NCBI GenBank assembly: GCA_021014325.1
Contig: CM037463.1
Coordinates: 22,824,026 to 22,888,025 of the forward strand
Direction of reading: 5' to 3'
DNA: 64,000 nucleotides
Source: Plazaster borealis
Taxonomy: Eukaryota > Echinodermata > Asteroidea > Forcipulatida > Labidiasteridae
A model generated the notes under the pieces. The model did not search any database and was not told the DNA's origin. It saw only the letters and a program-made list of their open reading frames with translations. Below are positions 51,199-63,816 of this stretch, piece after piece. Every line of letters starts with the position of its first letter. Position 1 is the stretch's first letter. Both the position numbers and the translations under genes were made by a program.

Positions 51199-54100
51199 AT
51201 GGCTTCTACTATCTGTAGGATCACCTCGCAAAGAGTGCTGCAAAATGTAACTGTTTTCGGCCAGACGAAATTGAGATATGAAAGTCTCAGGGCCTTATCA
51301 GGTAAATGAGCATCATATTGTTGCTTCACATGGATTGATTTTAGCCTAAATGTTTTTGGTTTTCTGTAACAAAGCGGGATTCATCCCGTTCGTTTACGTT
51401 AATAGTAATACGCTACAGCCCTGCGTGGGGCCGGGAGGAGTCCAACCTGGGCTAGTCAATACCTGCTTTGCGTGCTGGTGCTACCGTCCGTACCACTGTA
51501 CCAGTTTACACATAATCAACCATAGACATGATAGAGCAAGGACAAACTTGCTCTATGATTTACAACATTTGTAATTATTTATTTATTAATTAATTTTATA
51601 TAAAAACAATGTTTGGAGGAGGGGACTATTTTGTTTGCAGTTTTTTCGTTCTCATTTGGGTGGGGGGGGGGGGGTAAAAAGGGGGGCAAGTCAGTGTTCT
51701 AAGTTGGGGGGGGGGCAAGGGTTCTAAATGGGGGAGGGCTTCAGCCCCCCTCCATTCCCCAGTGGTTACGCCATTGATCAAGTCAAGGCATTGCTTTTTG
51801 TTCGTACTTTCGTGTTTATGTGGTTACTTATGAATGATCATCGTAATCAGTTTGACTCAACCAAAGGCGTAGGCCCTACGTTACATCATGGAGGAAGGTG
51901 GCCCACCTTGTTGAGCTGTAATGGCTCTCTTTTAACATCGGTCTCATAACACTCACCATTAATGGTGAGTGTTATGAGACCGATGTTAAAAGCAAGCCAT
52001 TACAGCTCAACAAGGTGGGCTAGGACTGCAGGAGGAAGGTATTTCCTTCAGGATTCCATTGACCATGGTTACACCATGGATGACGGAAAATACATGTATT
52101 TTCCTTTCTCCATGGTTCCATCTTGACCTAAATGTAGGCTTAAATTAAAGGAAAAAAACTAAGTTTGAAAACAGACAGAAATGTATGTTTTTCATCCATT
52201 GGTGTTGTGTCATTTCTAAATTTGTGATATATTTCTATTTTTCTCTCTCTCTTATCCCACCAGGGTCTTCACAGCAGAAGGTGAGATTAATACTGATTAT
52301 TTTATTTTTAAAAAGCACTATTTATTGCATAGTTGTGATGATCACAAACCTAAGTCTGGTCAGGGATGGTTACGATCATTGCGATTTAGTGCACAAGAAC
52401 ATCAAGGAATAGACCTTACGCATTGTACCTCAAGCTGCCATCTTAGAGGTAAACCAATGATGAAACAAGGGAAACCCACTGATGTGTACGGGTGGCACAA
52501 AGGACTGGCAAATGAGAAACCTCTTCTTGACCTCTAGGCAATTAAATTTTGGTTGTGAAGCCAAGGACTCTCACCTCAGAAAAGCAAACTTAATCACTGT
52601 ACTAGCCAAAAACCCAATGGAGAGAAGACAAGGAAGGAACTTTAAGTTTTTGATGTGGGAGGAACGCCCACACAATCAGGTAGGGACTGAAAACCTGATC
52701 CACGCAGTGCCCCTGGCGTGATTCAAACCGAGGTCCTAGAGGTGGAAGGTAAGGAAAGATACCACTACGCCAACCTGACGACCCTCGTAGGTTCTGATTT
52801 TATTAATTTATGAATGTTTAATCCTTCATCTCCAGGCCTCCATGACACCCGTTGGTTTCATCGGCCTGGGTAACATGGGCGCCCACATGGCCAAGAACCT
52901 AATAAAGCAAGGCTACCCACTCATCGTTCATGACGTGTACCCAGAGGCCGTCAGCGAGCTGCAAGACAAGGGTGCGCAGATCGCCGACACAGCAGCAGAG
53001 GTTGCTGAGAAAGCGGATCGAATCGTGACCATGCTACCATCCAGTCCAAACGTTATTGAGGCGTATAACAGCAGAAATGGCATATTATCGTGAGTTTTGG
53101 AAAAATCCCCAAACTACCAATTGCTTATTTCAATAGGGCCTACCCTACAAGCATTACAATGGCGTCCTGTTCGGGACCGCATCATCTTTAAGATTCTCCT
53201 TATCATCTTCCACTACCTGAATGGCACTTCACCTGAATACATCAGTGACTTAATTCATCTGTACAAACCTCCCAGACAGCTTCGCTCCTCAAACAACCTG
53301 CTCCTCAACATTCCACAATCCCTGCACTCCTGGGGTGATCGTTGTTTTTCACATGGCGGGCCATCTCTTTGGAACAGCCCCCCCACTTCAACTCGGACAA
53401 GCAGATACTTGTTCTCAATTTAAAACACGTCTCAAAACCTATCTATTTCGGAAATCATAGCTTCGGCCTTTGGTTGTCTTTTGTGTAATAGCAGAGTTCT
53501 TGTTTTTGCGTCAGGAGTGTCATCCTTGACAGACATGGCACACTAGAAATGTTCAATATTATTATTATTATTATTATTTACGCTTTTTTCAGAACTGTGA
53601 AAAAAGGCACTTTAATCATAGACAGCAGCACCATCGATCCTTCAGTTGCGAAAGATATCGCTGCTCAAACGGAGTTGAAAGGGGCTGTGTACATGGACGC
53701 TCCAGTGTCTGGTGGTGAGTAATGAATGCTGAGATCTCAATAGCAACTCAGGCTGTGTCCGAATTGACGGCTACAGCTACAGCTGCGGCTGGATTTCTGC
53801 TTCATCATGCTTTGAAGTATAGGATGTCCTTAGAAACGCTTGAGCAACAGTCATAGCTGTAGCTCTAGCCGTCAGTTCGGACACGGCCTCACTCTCTGGT
53901 CCCTATTTCATAAAGCCTGTAAGCAGATATTTTCTGCTTACGAAGCGACCATTACCACAGTCTAAACACTGCTAAGGGTAAGCAAAACAAAAGGCACGCT
54001 AGCTTGCCGGTGGTTCTTGTAAGCAGGGGCCAATTTCATAGCACTGTGTAACGGTAAGCAAATTTTCGTGCTAACTAGAGCAGAAAAACTTGCTTAAGTG

Positions 54101-57100
54101 TAAGCGTATTTCACAAATTAGCAAGAAATTAAGCGGCCAGCTTGCACGTTCACCATGGATTTGCATTGTTACGTCATTCATTTTTATGCAAGGAGTACCG
54201 TAAGGTTAGCATGCCTTTTCGTGTGCTTACGGTAAGCAGCTCTATGAAATTGGCCCCTAATGAGTGAACCAACAGTGCAAATCCATTGTGAACACAGACA
54301 TGTGCTGTCAAACCTTCTTGATCGTTGAAATACACTATTGCTAGCGCATGCTTTTCTGCTATAGTAAGCACACAAATGTGCTTATCGATAATAGCTTTAT
54401 GAAATTGGGCCTTGGCTATTTAGAACAAAACTTAGCTGGTTAGCACAATTGGTGAAAGATGGCTGGACTCAATTCTAGTTTTTGTTTTTCTTCTTCTTCT
54501 TCTTCCGTAATATTTATCCAACACACAAAAAAGTGCTGCTGAGATTAGAATGATTATGAGCTCCCTTGTACCGAAAGAGCTTGCAAAGCAGTGTCTGGAA
54601 CATTGCAAGTACAGCACATAGGCCAAGTGTCCTTCTGGTCACCTGGGTCCAATTTCATAGAGCTGCTTAAGCAGAAAATAATGCTTAACATTTTCTGCTA
54701 AGCAAAAATAAGCAGGATACCAGTCACAAATTGTATATGTGACATGGTAATTTGGCTGGTAACCTTATTCTGATAAGCATAATTGTTTTGTGCTTAGCTT
54801 CTTTTGTGCTTAACCAGCTCTATGAAATTGGCCCTGGTCTTAGGCCCTCCAGTGGAGGGTAATATTGAATGACTAGGAGGAGTGGTCAGAAGGCACCCCC
54901 AGGGATAATCACTCAAATGAAAAAATAAATATCAACTGTCTTGTTTTAGGTGTGAATGCTGCACGGGACGCTATACTTACCTTCATGGTTGGAGGGAAGC
55001 CTGAGGAGTTTGAAGCGGCCAAGGAGCTCCTACAATGCATGGGGAAGAACTTGGTCAACACTGGGCCAGTGGGTACCGGTCAGGTAAGTTGGCTGTCCAG
55101 TGGGCCCAACACATTGGCATTTTTTGAAAACCTTAGGCTCCGTCATTTATTGTGAAAACGTGTGCTTTTGATGAGGGGGCTTTCAACAGGTGGACAGAAC
55201 CTAAGCTACAGCCGCAGTTTCAAAATCAGCTATAGTGTAAGCAAGAGGATCTATTGGCAGTGTTGTAGCTACGCCGGACGGGTCTGACCGGCACGAGCTT
55301 TGGTCGATCGGGACCGAGAGCAAATAAACAAACTCCGACCTGCACAAAAATTATGTAAAAACATTTTAAAATATCATTGAAATATCTAAGAAATAAAATA
55401 AAAACTACACGTTGTATAGTTTTTTCGTAAATAAGCTACAATATGCAGACCATGCTGTCGGCGGCTTTTGCATGTGCACCAGTGACGACAGTGCTGTATA
55501 CAGTTTTAGAGTGCGCAGTAGCGATGATTATTGCAATTTCGAAAAGGGTCTATGTAAACCAAACAAGGGCTGGATGTGGAAATAGTCTGGCTCCATTGTA
55601 GTATAATTAGTATTAGTATTCATGATGGACTATTGCATACAGGGAGCAAGACCAAGATGGTAGCAGTACATGGGAATCAGAATGTAGAGGGGAACTACAT
55701 CTTTCTCTCATTTTTGATTGATTGATTTATTTATTTTCAGGCGGCCAAGATATGCAACAATATGATGTTGGGTATAGCTATGATGGGAACGTCAGAGACA
55801 ATGAATTTAGGCATCAGGTACGTGGGTTTTTTCAGGTTTTTTATTTTAATTGATTTGACATTAACCTTAACCATCCCCAACCCTCAAAATCCATCTGCAT
55901 GTTTTGTTTGATTCTGTTGAACTGCACTTTTAAACTGATCATGCTTTACATTGGATCAGACATACCACTGTTATCAGAGTTCAACATTTGGGGTGTTGAG
56001 TTACTGTAAAGTGTTGGACTGAGGACTGCACTAGTAAACTGATTATGCTTTACATTGGATCAGGCATACCACCATAATCAGAGTCCAACAGTGTTGAGTT
56101 ACTGAATGGTGTTGGACTGAGGACTTCACTAGTAAACTGATCATGCTTTACATTGGATCAGGCATACCACCATAAATCAGAGTCCAACAGTTTGGATGTT
56201 GAGTTACCATAAGGTTTTGGATTTTGTTAAGAGTGAGGAAGGTCCTAGTAAATCACTCTAAGGACTTGGAGTTAATGCTATTTCAGTAGTTATTTATGTT
56301 AACGAACCATCGGTCCTTCAGAAAGCAGAAGTAATGGTTTAGATATTGGAGGAAAACACACAAAAATAGTTTAGATCGCTATTGCGTGTCGTGGTCGAGC
56401 GGTCTAGTGCACTAGTCTCAAGCTCTGGTGTTTCTGATCAGCAGAGTTTCTGATCCTTGAGCAAGAAACTTAACCATTATTGCTTCGTCTGTCGGATGGG
56501 ACGTAAAGCCCTAGGTCTCGTGTGTTGTGTAATGCATTCATGTGCATTCACTTTATGCGTTGCACTTTATACAAATATGGTTCAAGTCAACTTTTCTGTG
56601 AATTATTTCCATTAAAAAAAACTATGTGCTCAATTGTTGTCCCTGAAAACTTGGTTCTCATTTTGAAGCATTTAAATCAAAAATAGCACATGACCGAGCA
56701 TGTGATTGTAGTTTATAAAAGTGATTCTGAAAAATATTTGTGACATTTTTTCCACGTATTTACAGGTTAGGTCTTGACCCAATGATGTTAGCCCAGATTT
56801 TAAACACCAGCAGTGGGCGTAGTTGGTCTAGTGACACCTACAACCCAGTACCAGGGGTGCTTGACGGGGTCCCCTCCAGCAATAACTACAAGGGAGGATT
56901 CAGTACAGCCCTCATGACAAAGGTAACGTCAACAGGGCTCGAAATTAACACAAACTTGCAACCGTACAAGTCTGGCAGTCTTGTGTTTTTGAATAATAAC
57001 ACCCCACTGTTATTTTTAGTTTAAAATGATAAACACAAATATCTTTCAATTCTGTTGAGTATTGAAGTATTACCCATAAGAAAAATTAGATAAATCTTCT

Positions 57101-58009
57101 CTTGGTGCTTGTTCCAAAAACAGCTCAAATGTGAAACTGTGTAGATAGTGTTCTTCTCATTTTGATTCCGGTCTTGTAATAAATTCTCTGGTCCAGTAAA
57201 ATTTTTGAGCTACAAACCCTGCAGTCTTGTGAATTTTTCCCCAAAATTCGAGCCCTGATCAAGTGTGAACTGTCTATTTCCACCATGAAATGCCCCAAAC
57301 CGTATCTTTCATCAATTTCAACTCAATCCGGTTGACTCAGTGGTTATTTCCCTGCCTTTCACCATGTTCACATCTATGGACCCGGTTCGAATCCTGGACT
57401 GGGTTTTCAGTTCTTACCTTGATTGTGTAGGTTTTCCCTATTTGGTGTTTTCCTCCCATATCTAAAACTGATGTTTCCTCAAGCTCTTCTCTATATAGGT
57501 ATCTTCAGGCCTACGGGTCACAGTGCTAGTCCCTTTTGAGGCTCCCTTGGTTTGATTACCTACGCAGGTATCTTCAGGCCTACGGGTCACAGTGCTAGTC
57601 CCTTTTGAGGCTCCCTTGGTTTGATTACCTACGCAGGTATCTTCAGGCCTACGGGTCACAGTGCTAGTCCCTTTTGAGGCTCCCTTGGTTTGATTACCTA
57701 CACAGGTATCTTCAGGCCTACGGGTCACAGTGCTAGTCCCTTTTGAGACTACCTTGGTTTGATTACCAGAAAGATAATATAAAAGTAGCTTCCCTCAGAT
57801 TGAAAACAAAAAAACCCCACAAAAACTGATTAAAAGTGATTGATCTTTCTCTACAGGATCTCGGCTTAGCCCAGAATGCTGCGACCAACACAAAGAGTCC
57901 GACACCGCTGGGATCTTTAGCTCATCAGATCTACAGAGTCATGTGTAATAAAGGCTACAGCAATAAAGACTTCTCGTCTGCTTACCAATACCTTAAAGAA
58001 GAAGAATGA
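51199..58009 (+). CDS. HIBADH: 3-hydroxyisobutyrate dehydrogenase, mitochondrial (8 exons, complete)
   Basis: The enzyme oxidises 3-hydroxyisobutyrate to methylmalonate semialdehyde with NAD+ in the mitochondrial matrix, a late step of valine catabolism. Coding exons are 51199-51301, 52264-52280, 52836-53089, 53593-53714, 54950-55083, 55741-55817, 56766-56922 and 57857-58009. All phases close to 338 residues (human protein 336). Residues 1-40 are Ser/Arg/Gln-rich with almost no acid, as in a mitochondrial import signal. They are encoded by exon 1 and a 17-base micro-exon 2. The NAD+ motif GFIGLGNMG is at 47-55, DSSTIDP at 135-141, substrate-loop DAPVSGG at 160-166, and the catalytic lysine in QAAKICNN at about 213. 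Exon 8 ends with the typical Glu-rich tail. The start ATG has a good context (AAGATGG). Identity to the human enzyme is obvious along the whole length. Confidence 0.97.
51655..51745 (+). repeat. G-rich tract, HIBADH intron 1
   Basis: Several runs of six or more G occur within 90 bases, including one run of over ten. Four or more G-runs fit a G-quadruplex-forming pattern. Confidence 0.7.
51901..52020. repeat. 120-base near-perfect palindrome, HIBADH intron 1
   Basis: The first 60 bases are the reverse complement of the last 60 at 58 of 60 positions, with no spacer. The centre is between 51960 and 51961. The two mismatches are adjacent, at 51927-51928 against 51993-51994. Confidence 0.97.
52556..52785 (-). 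mobile_element. SINE-3 copy, HIBADH intron 2
   Basis: The inverse of the GTCAGGTTGGCGTAGTGG head occupies about 52715-52785, and the body matches the copy at 29333-29600 in inverse orientation. Confidence 0.65.
53130..53580 (+). mobile_element. LINE remnant (reverse transcriptase C-terminus), HIBADH intron 3
   Basis: The frame from about 53130 reads LQALQWRPVRDRIIFKILL, then FHYLNGTSPEYISDLI, then CFSHGGPSLWNSPP. This order is typical of the end of CR1/L2-like LINE proteins. A tail ending in (ATT)n follows at 53555-53578. Frameshifts and stops make it inactive. Confidence 0.75.
53748..53890. mobile_element. Small foldback element, family F5, HIBADH intron 4
   Basis: The ends GTGTCCGAATTGACGGCTA and TAGCCGTCAGTTCGGACAC are nearly perfect inverse copies. 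A related copy lies at 47826-47972. Beyond it, 53900-54850 holds repeated CTATGAAATTGGCCC-type motifs and no gene. Confidence 0.75.
55940..56560 (+). repeat. 106-base repeat units and SINE-1 fragment, HIBADH intron 6
   Basis: About three diverged units with GGATCAGGCATACCACCATA lie at 55935-56270, matching the TRPM2 intron 10 array. A truncated + strand SINE-1 head and body follow at 56386-56560. Confidence 0.65.
57333..57780 (+). mobile_element. SINE-3 copy with 69-base tail repeated four times, HIBADH intron 7
   Basis: The head is at about 57333. The tail unit, beginning AGGTATCTTCAGGCCTACGG, occurs four times every 69 bases from 57497, nearly identical. The copies were likely made by local slippage or unequal exchange. 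Confidence 0.8.
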
Positions 58010-58070
58010 TTGCTCCGAAAAATCATCTCAACTCGAGGAGATGGAAGCTTGGAAAGGGATGATGTAGTAT

Positions 58071-58528
58071 TAACGGTAGGGGCATAGATTGGTAAATACT
58101 TAAAAAGATTAATGGCCGCAAAAACTTACTTGGGAAGGTAATGCAGCTGTTGATAGTATGAACTATTTCCTTCGAAGGTAATATGGTTTGGATAATTTTC
58201 ACCCCAAAACAATGAATCTGAGATGCTTGAATCGTTTCTCAGAATTCTGAGGGTTGACTGTTTATACAAATGTCTGTGGTGTCCGTTTGTGAATGCTGCG
58301 GCCAGAGATGCGGTTGGTACCCGCTGTCACCTCGCTATTAAATGTGGATGGATTTGACATTCTTGTGAAAATACCGTGGACAATTTTTTTAGCTGTTTTC
58401 TCAAGAGTAGACACTGTATTCAGCTGGAACTTTTACAGATGTGGTGACAGTTAATGTATCTTTCTTGATAATTTGGTCTATAAATCAGCATTACGTTGAC
58501 AAAAACCAATCTACGACCCTACCTTTAA
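58071..58528 (+). mobile_element. Foldback element, family F3, next to the HIBADH 3' end
   Basis: Its ends ACGGTAGGGGCATAGATTGG and ACGACCCTACCTTTAA are inverse copies. It lies 60 bases past the HIBADH stop, so it is probably transcribed as 3' UTR. Confidence 0.7.
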
Positions 58529-60258
58529 CTCCAAAGGAGGCAATGTTCATACTTCACATGAAAGCAATTGCAGACAACATTTTTGTGAAGGTTTGTCCAC
58601 AGCAATCTAAGGAAATTTGCTTTGCATTTGCAATTCATGTGAAACATGAGCCAGACGTAATTCAACCCGTTTGTCTTCAACAAATTCACCCCAAAACTGA
58701 GGACCATATCACCTTGTTTAACAAAAAAGAGTGAGCTTGTGCATTCCTTGGCATTTCCTGGCAGGCAAGATACTACACTGTTGCTAGGAAATTGTACATC
58801 ATGTATAGTAATTTCAACTTAAACTCAATTTTTATAACAGCAACTGAACAAGTGTTTAGATGTGCCCACTTCCTTCAGATCAAGGGTAGACGAAACAATG
58901 CAAGCTGCCATCTCCATAATAGATTAGATTTTAGGTTTTCCTTCCAGAGAGCTGTGTACAAATTTTCCTGCAGGAAGTCCAGGCTCTGTGGCTCTTTTGT
59001 AAAACATGTTGGTTCGTGACTAACATGGTTTATACCTTCATCTCTCAGGGCAAGATAACGGTCCTGAAAGGCCTGGTATGGTTGAAATTTTTCAAGGAAT
59101 GGTATTCTAATTTCATTGCATTCGCCTCCAAGAAAAATTGTCAAAGTTTAGCGCCAGTCGAAGTGTGCCGAATTTGAAGCGTTTCCCTTATCAATATGAA
59201 TGTCATGTTGGAAACGTACCTGAACTTACGATAATTGCCTTTTTGTCGGTGCCTTTTCTTTAGTTAAGGGTCAACTAGTGGTTCAGTTTCAATTAGACTA
59301 TTGTAGGGGGGTAGGGGCAGCCAGAATTGGGTTGATTAGTTTGAAATACAGTAATGTTTATGTCAGTGGAAGAAGGTTGTTAAAATGAATTAAAACCTTG
59401 TTGTGAATATTAAAGTATTTCATAACAGTATAAGATACATCTTTCTTTCTTTGTACATGGCATAATATTTGGCCCTTTGGTGAAAAAAAGCTGGAAAATT
59501 CTGCCAAGTACAAGGGCTGACCTACATTGTACATATTGTAACGTTTCAGCTTTTATAGAATATTTTAACCCTATTTGATAACAATTTTGCTGATTTTTTC
59601 TGAGGGTAAAAAAACCCCGGAAATCAGATTAAAGTAGGAAGAATATCATGCCTGCAAATTCCTATATTTATCAGGGATGAGATTTAAGGAATGTGGAACT
59701 TCCTGAAGCGTAGAGTCCGGGGCCTCGGTTCCCCCGTATTCCAGACTCAGACCCTCCCTGATGTTAATATTCAGGAGGTTTACAGACTCTGTGTATCTTC
59801 AGAAATACAAAACTACAGGTTTCGACACAATGTGGACAATTTCTTTCTCCCTTTGGTGAATGCTTTACTTCTTTTAAACAAAACTTAAACAGCCAAGGGG
59901 GTTTTGAGAAAATCCTGAAATCATGAAAAAATCCTGAGAAATCAAATTATCTGAATGTATGCACATAACAAATGAAAAGGGATACATGACTTTGTTGCAT
60001 AAAGCATAATGTATGTTTTTGTAGTGTGCACAAATTTGGTCTTTTTCCAAAACGGAGTTACGATCTTGTTAAACTGACATGGTGAAATAGGTGAAAAATA
60101 AAAACAGGGTTTAACAAAACTACTTTTAATCTTTAACAACTGAATAATCTCTGGTGTTTCAAAGGTAAATGTATAAACTGTTTTTCATTTGATTGTTTTC
60201 GTGCCGGAAGAAGGTGATGGTTTAAATTCAGTTTTAAAAAACTTGTGGGAATTGGTTA

Positions 60259-60644
60259 AAGGCAATGGACACTATTGGTAATTACTCAAAATAATTATTG
60301 GCAGAAAACCTTACTTGGTAACGAGTAATGGGGAGCTGTTGATAGTATAAAACATTGTGAGAAACGGCTCCCTCTGAAGTAACGTAGTTTTTGAGAAAGA
60401 AGTAATTTTCCACGAATTTGATTTCGAGATCTCGGAATTAGATTTTGAGGTCTCGAAATCAAGCATCGATCTGAAAGCACACAACTTCGTGTGACAAGGG
60501 TGTTTTTTCTTGCATTATTATCTCGCAACTTTGACGACCAATTGAGCTCAAATTTTCACAGGTTTGTTATTTTATGCATATGTTGAGATACACCAAGTGA
60601 GAAGACTGGTCTTTGACAATTAATAGTGTCCAGTGTCTTTAATT
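60259..60644 (+). mobile_element. Foldback element, family F2, intergenic
   Basis: A copy with ends AAAGGCAATGGACACTATTGG and ATTAATAGTGTCCAGTGTCTT. The middle differs from other copies by a palindromic stretch around GAGATCTCGGAATTAG. Confidence 0.7.
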
Positions 60645-62756
60645 TAGGACTTAGCTACCTCTATTCTGTACTATATAATGCATTGCCTGCTATTGACTCA
60701 AGGTACGTTCAGGGCCAAAGTTAAAATCTTATAAAAACTTTACATTTATTGGTGTAACATGTTACTCAATTCCCACACCTATGATATTTGTTTTATGGCA
60801 AGCCTCGCAGGTTGGTTTACCTGTTGTAGACCTTGGCCGAGTTTTATAGCTCTGCTTACTGTGAAAGTCTGCGCTTGCAGTGCCCTGTAATTCCATGGGG
60901 CGTAAGCAGAGAATTTCGCGCTAAGCAGTACTATGAAATAGGGCCCTTTATTACTAGGTCAGGTTCCTAGTGTACGCAATGGTATGATAATTCTCATTTG
61001 ATATACATGGACCAGACTAGAGTTTCTGCCTTCCAGCCTCCGTTTGGTTAACATTGGTTGGAATGGGAGTGAAGCAAGATGGCAGTACAGTGATTAAGGT
61101 ACGTTGACCCCTTGCAGACGCAGCTACTGTCTGTCAGGCTTGCCACTTTGAGACTCATGAAAATTACATATTTGAAAATAAGGTAAGCGTGTGAACACTG
61201 TGTGGCCTTAAATGCACACTAAACTGTTATATTACACAGGGACATCCCACAAATGACCCAACCAAGATCATTGTGATGACAAGGTCCAATGAATTGGGTC
61301 AGCGGAAGAGACTCCTTTCATGTGACGTTACTAGCTCAAACAGCGCCCTTAATGAGGCCAAGGGATGACCTATCATTAGCTGAGAGTTGTGCATGACGCA
61401 CACAAATGTGCACATTTCTATCGTTTGATCTCAGCGATGGCAGACCTATAGATTCCGCAAAATCAAGGGGTAAACATTACATGTACATGTAAAGTCGAGA
61501 CAAAGTTTTATGTTTTTATTGTACCGGGATGTGCAGGAATTTGTACTTTTTATTTCGAGTAGACATTATTTTACTTTAAGCTGTAACCATATGAAATCTT
61601 GTAGATACATTTACATAGGCAAACTCCATATTTTTATGCGAAATAACAATAATGAAATGTTTTCATCCATGTTTTAAGTCAAACAGTTACCTTCTTTTGA
61701 CAAAATACAGGTCGATTTGATTTCACCAGGTAACGTTTTTACAATCATGGTATCAAAAAATTGGAAAGTGTTCTTAATTTTAGTTGATATTATCAGTGAC
61801 CCAGTTTCACGGCTCTGTAAGCGAAAAGATAGGCACCTATAATTGCAGACAAGTCCACACTTGGTTAGCAAGAAACTGTCAGCTTGTGTTACAATCCCAG
61901 AGCTGCCAACATTTGCATTTTGCATTCAGGGAGATTTTCGTACAACAAGCGGGGAGATATTTAGAAATTACAGTCAACATAGTAGGGAATTTTCTTTTGG
62001 CAGAATCAGGAAGATTTTCAAATTAGTTCATCAGAACATGGAAAGATTGGTTTATTTTCAGGGAACTTTCTGCAGAATCAGGAAGAGTTGGCAGCTCTGC
62101 AATGCATTCGTAGTTTTGAGAAGCCTAGTGCTGAAATTTGACGCAAACCTTTGAAGCGGAGAGTGGCGACTGTAAGCGCAGAATTTTCGCAGTAAGCAGA
62201 GCCATGAAATTGGGTCCGGATGATGGGAATCTTGTCACATGCTTTGTGTATTTTACAAGTTCTTGCTGATTAAATTGTAAATGAGCAAACGATTTGATTA
62301 TATTGTCATGGCAATGAAAGACTTTTTATTTACAGATTATCAGCATCCTATGCTGTGGCAGATATTGTCATGACAACCATTGGTATTGTAAACAATATCG
62401 TCATGACGACATAAAAGCTACAATGCCAGCTTACACATTTGTGATTTTGTAGCAGTAAAACCAACATATTAAAATGCTACTGGCATAAAATCAATATAAT
62501 GCAAATTATGTAGGAGGGCTACAGTGTCTATTGCAATCAACAGCACAACAAATAAAACACAAAATAACGGTACTTGAAAAAGGCAAGAATTTGAATAAAT
62601 CATAAGGGGTCAGTCCAGAATTTTTATCAAATTTTTGACAAGTTTTAAGTTGTGATTTTATGCTCTAAAACGATGCAGTAGAATGTTCTGATTCTTTTTT
62701 ATATAACTTGTCCCAGAATATTAAAGCTATAAACTTTTGATTTTCCTAATTACAGA

Positions 62757-63375
62757 CCCAAATTGATAAAAATGCTGGACTTACTTTTCATTTTGGACCC
62801 AAATTTGATAAGAATGCTGGACTTTCCCCTTGTGATATTTTCAATATTTTGCCAAAATTTGATAAAAAGGCTGGACTTACCCCTTGTGATTTTGTTCGGA
62901 CAAAATTTTATAAAAATGCTGGACTTACCCCTTGTGATTTTTTCAATTTTGGACCCAAATTTGATTAAAATGCTGGACTTACCCCTTGTGATTTTTTCAA
63001 TTTTGGACCCAAATTTGATAAAAATGATGGGCTTGCCCCTTGTTCATTTTGTTCATTTTGAACCCAAATTTGATAAAAATGCTGGGCTTACCCCTTGTGA
63101 TATTTTCAATATTTGGCTAAAATTTGATAAAAAGGCTGGACTTACCCCTTGTGATTTTGTTCAGACAAAATTTGAAAAAAAATGCTGGAATTACCCCCTT
63201 GTGATTTTGTTCAGACAAAATTTGAAAAAAAATGCTGGAATTACCCCCTTGTGATTTTGTTCATTTTGGACCCAAATTAGATAAAAATGCTGGACTTACC
63301 CCTTGATATTTGATTCATTTTGGACCAAAATTTAGTAAAAATGCTGGCTTTACCCCTTGTAATTTTTCTATTTTT
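62757..63375. repeat. Tandem array of about 60-base units
   Basis: About ten units of the form AAATTTGATAAAAATGCTGG followed by ACTTACCCCTTGTGATTTTT repeat with frame-preserving length differences. The + strand stays open for 163 codons at 62763-63254 because of this. No other gene signal is seen. Confidence 0.9.
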
Positions 63376-63816
63376 GAAAAGGGGTAAGTCAAACATTTTT
63401 TTAAAGTTTGGATCAATCACAAGAACCACCCCCACTCTCACAGATACCCAATTACTCCTGGGTGAAGAGAAGCAATTACAGTTACATGTCATGTGGTATT
63501 GGTAAGTTGTGAACAAGTACTGGTAAACATAATCAATTGAAAGCGTTATTCGTTACAAACGATCTTAAATTACTAAGAACCAAAAAGAACCACAAATTTC
63601 AAAAATAACCGATTATCATCAAGCATAAATTTCACAGCTCTCGGACACATCACTTCTGTTTAATTTTCAAGCAAGTGAGACATTAGTAAAGCACCCAAAT
63701 AATTAGTCAAATAATCCTCCGACTATATTTTGTTGAGTCAATAACAAGAGAGAAGCACCAAAGCTCAAGTTTAAGGGATTTGTTTGTTCGTTTACCACCA
63801 CAATTGTTATTCCAAA

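Noticed and set aside
53130..53430. Separate protein gene in HIBADH intron 3
   Set aside because: The frame matches only the tail end of LINE reverse transcriptase proteins, has no start or catalytic part, and is followed by an (ATT)n tail.
58441..58734. 97-codon open frame downstream of HIBADH as a new gene
   Set aside because: Its first part lies in an F3 foldback element, and the rest shows no recognisable domain or splice context.
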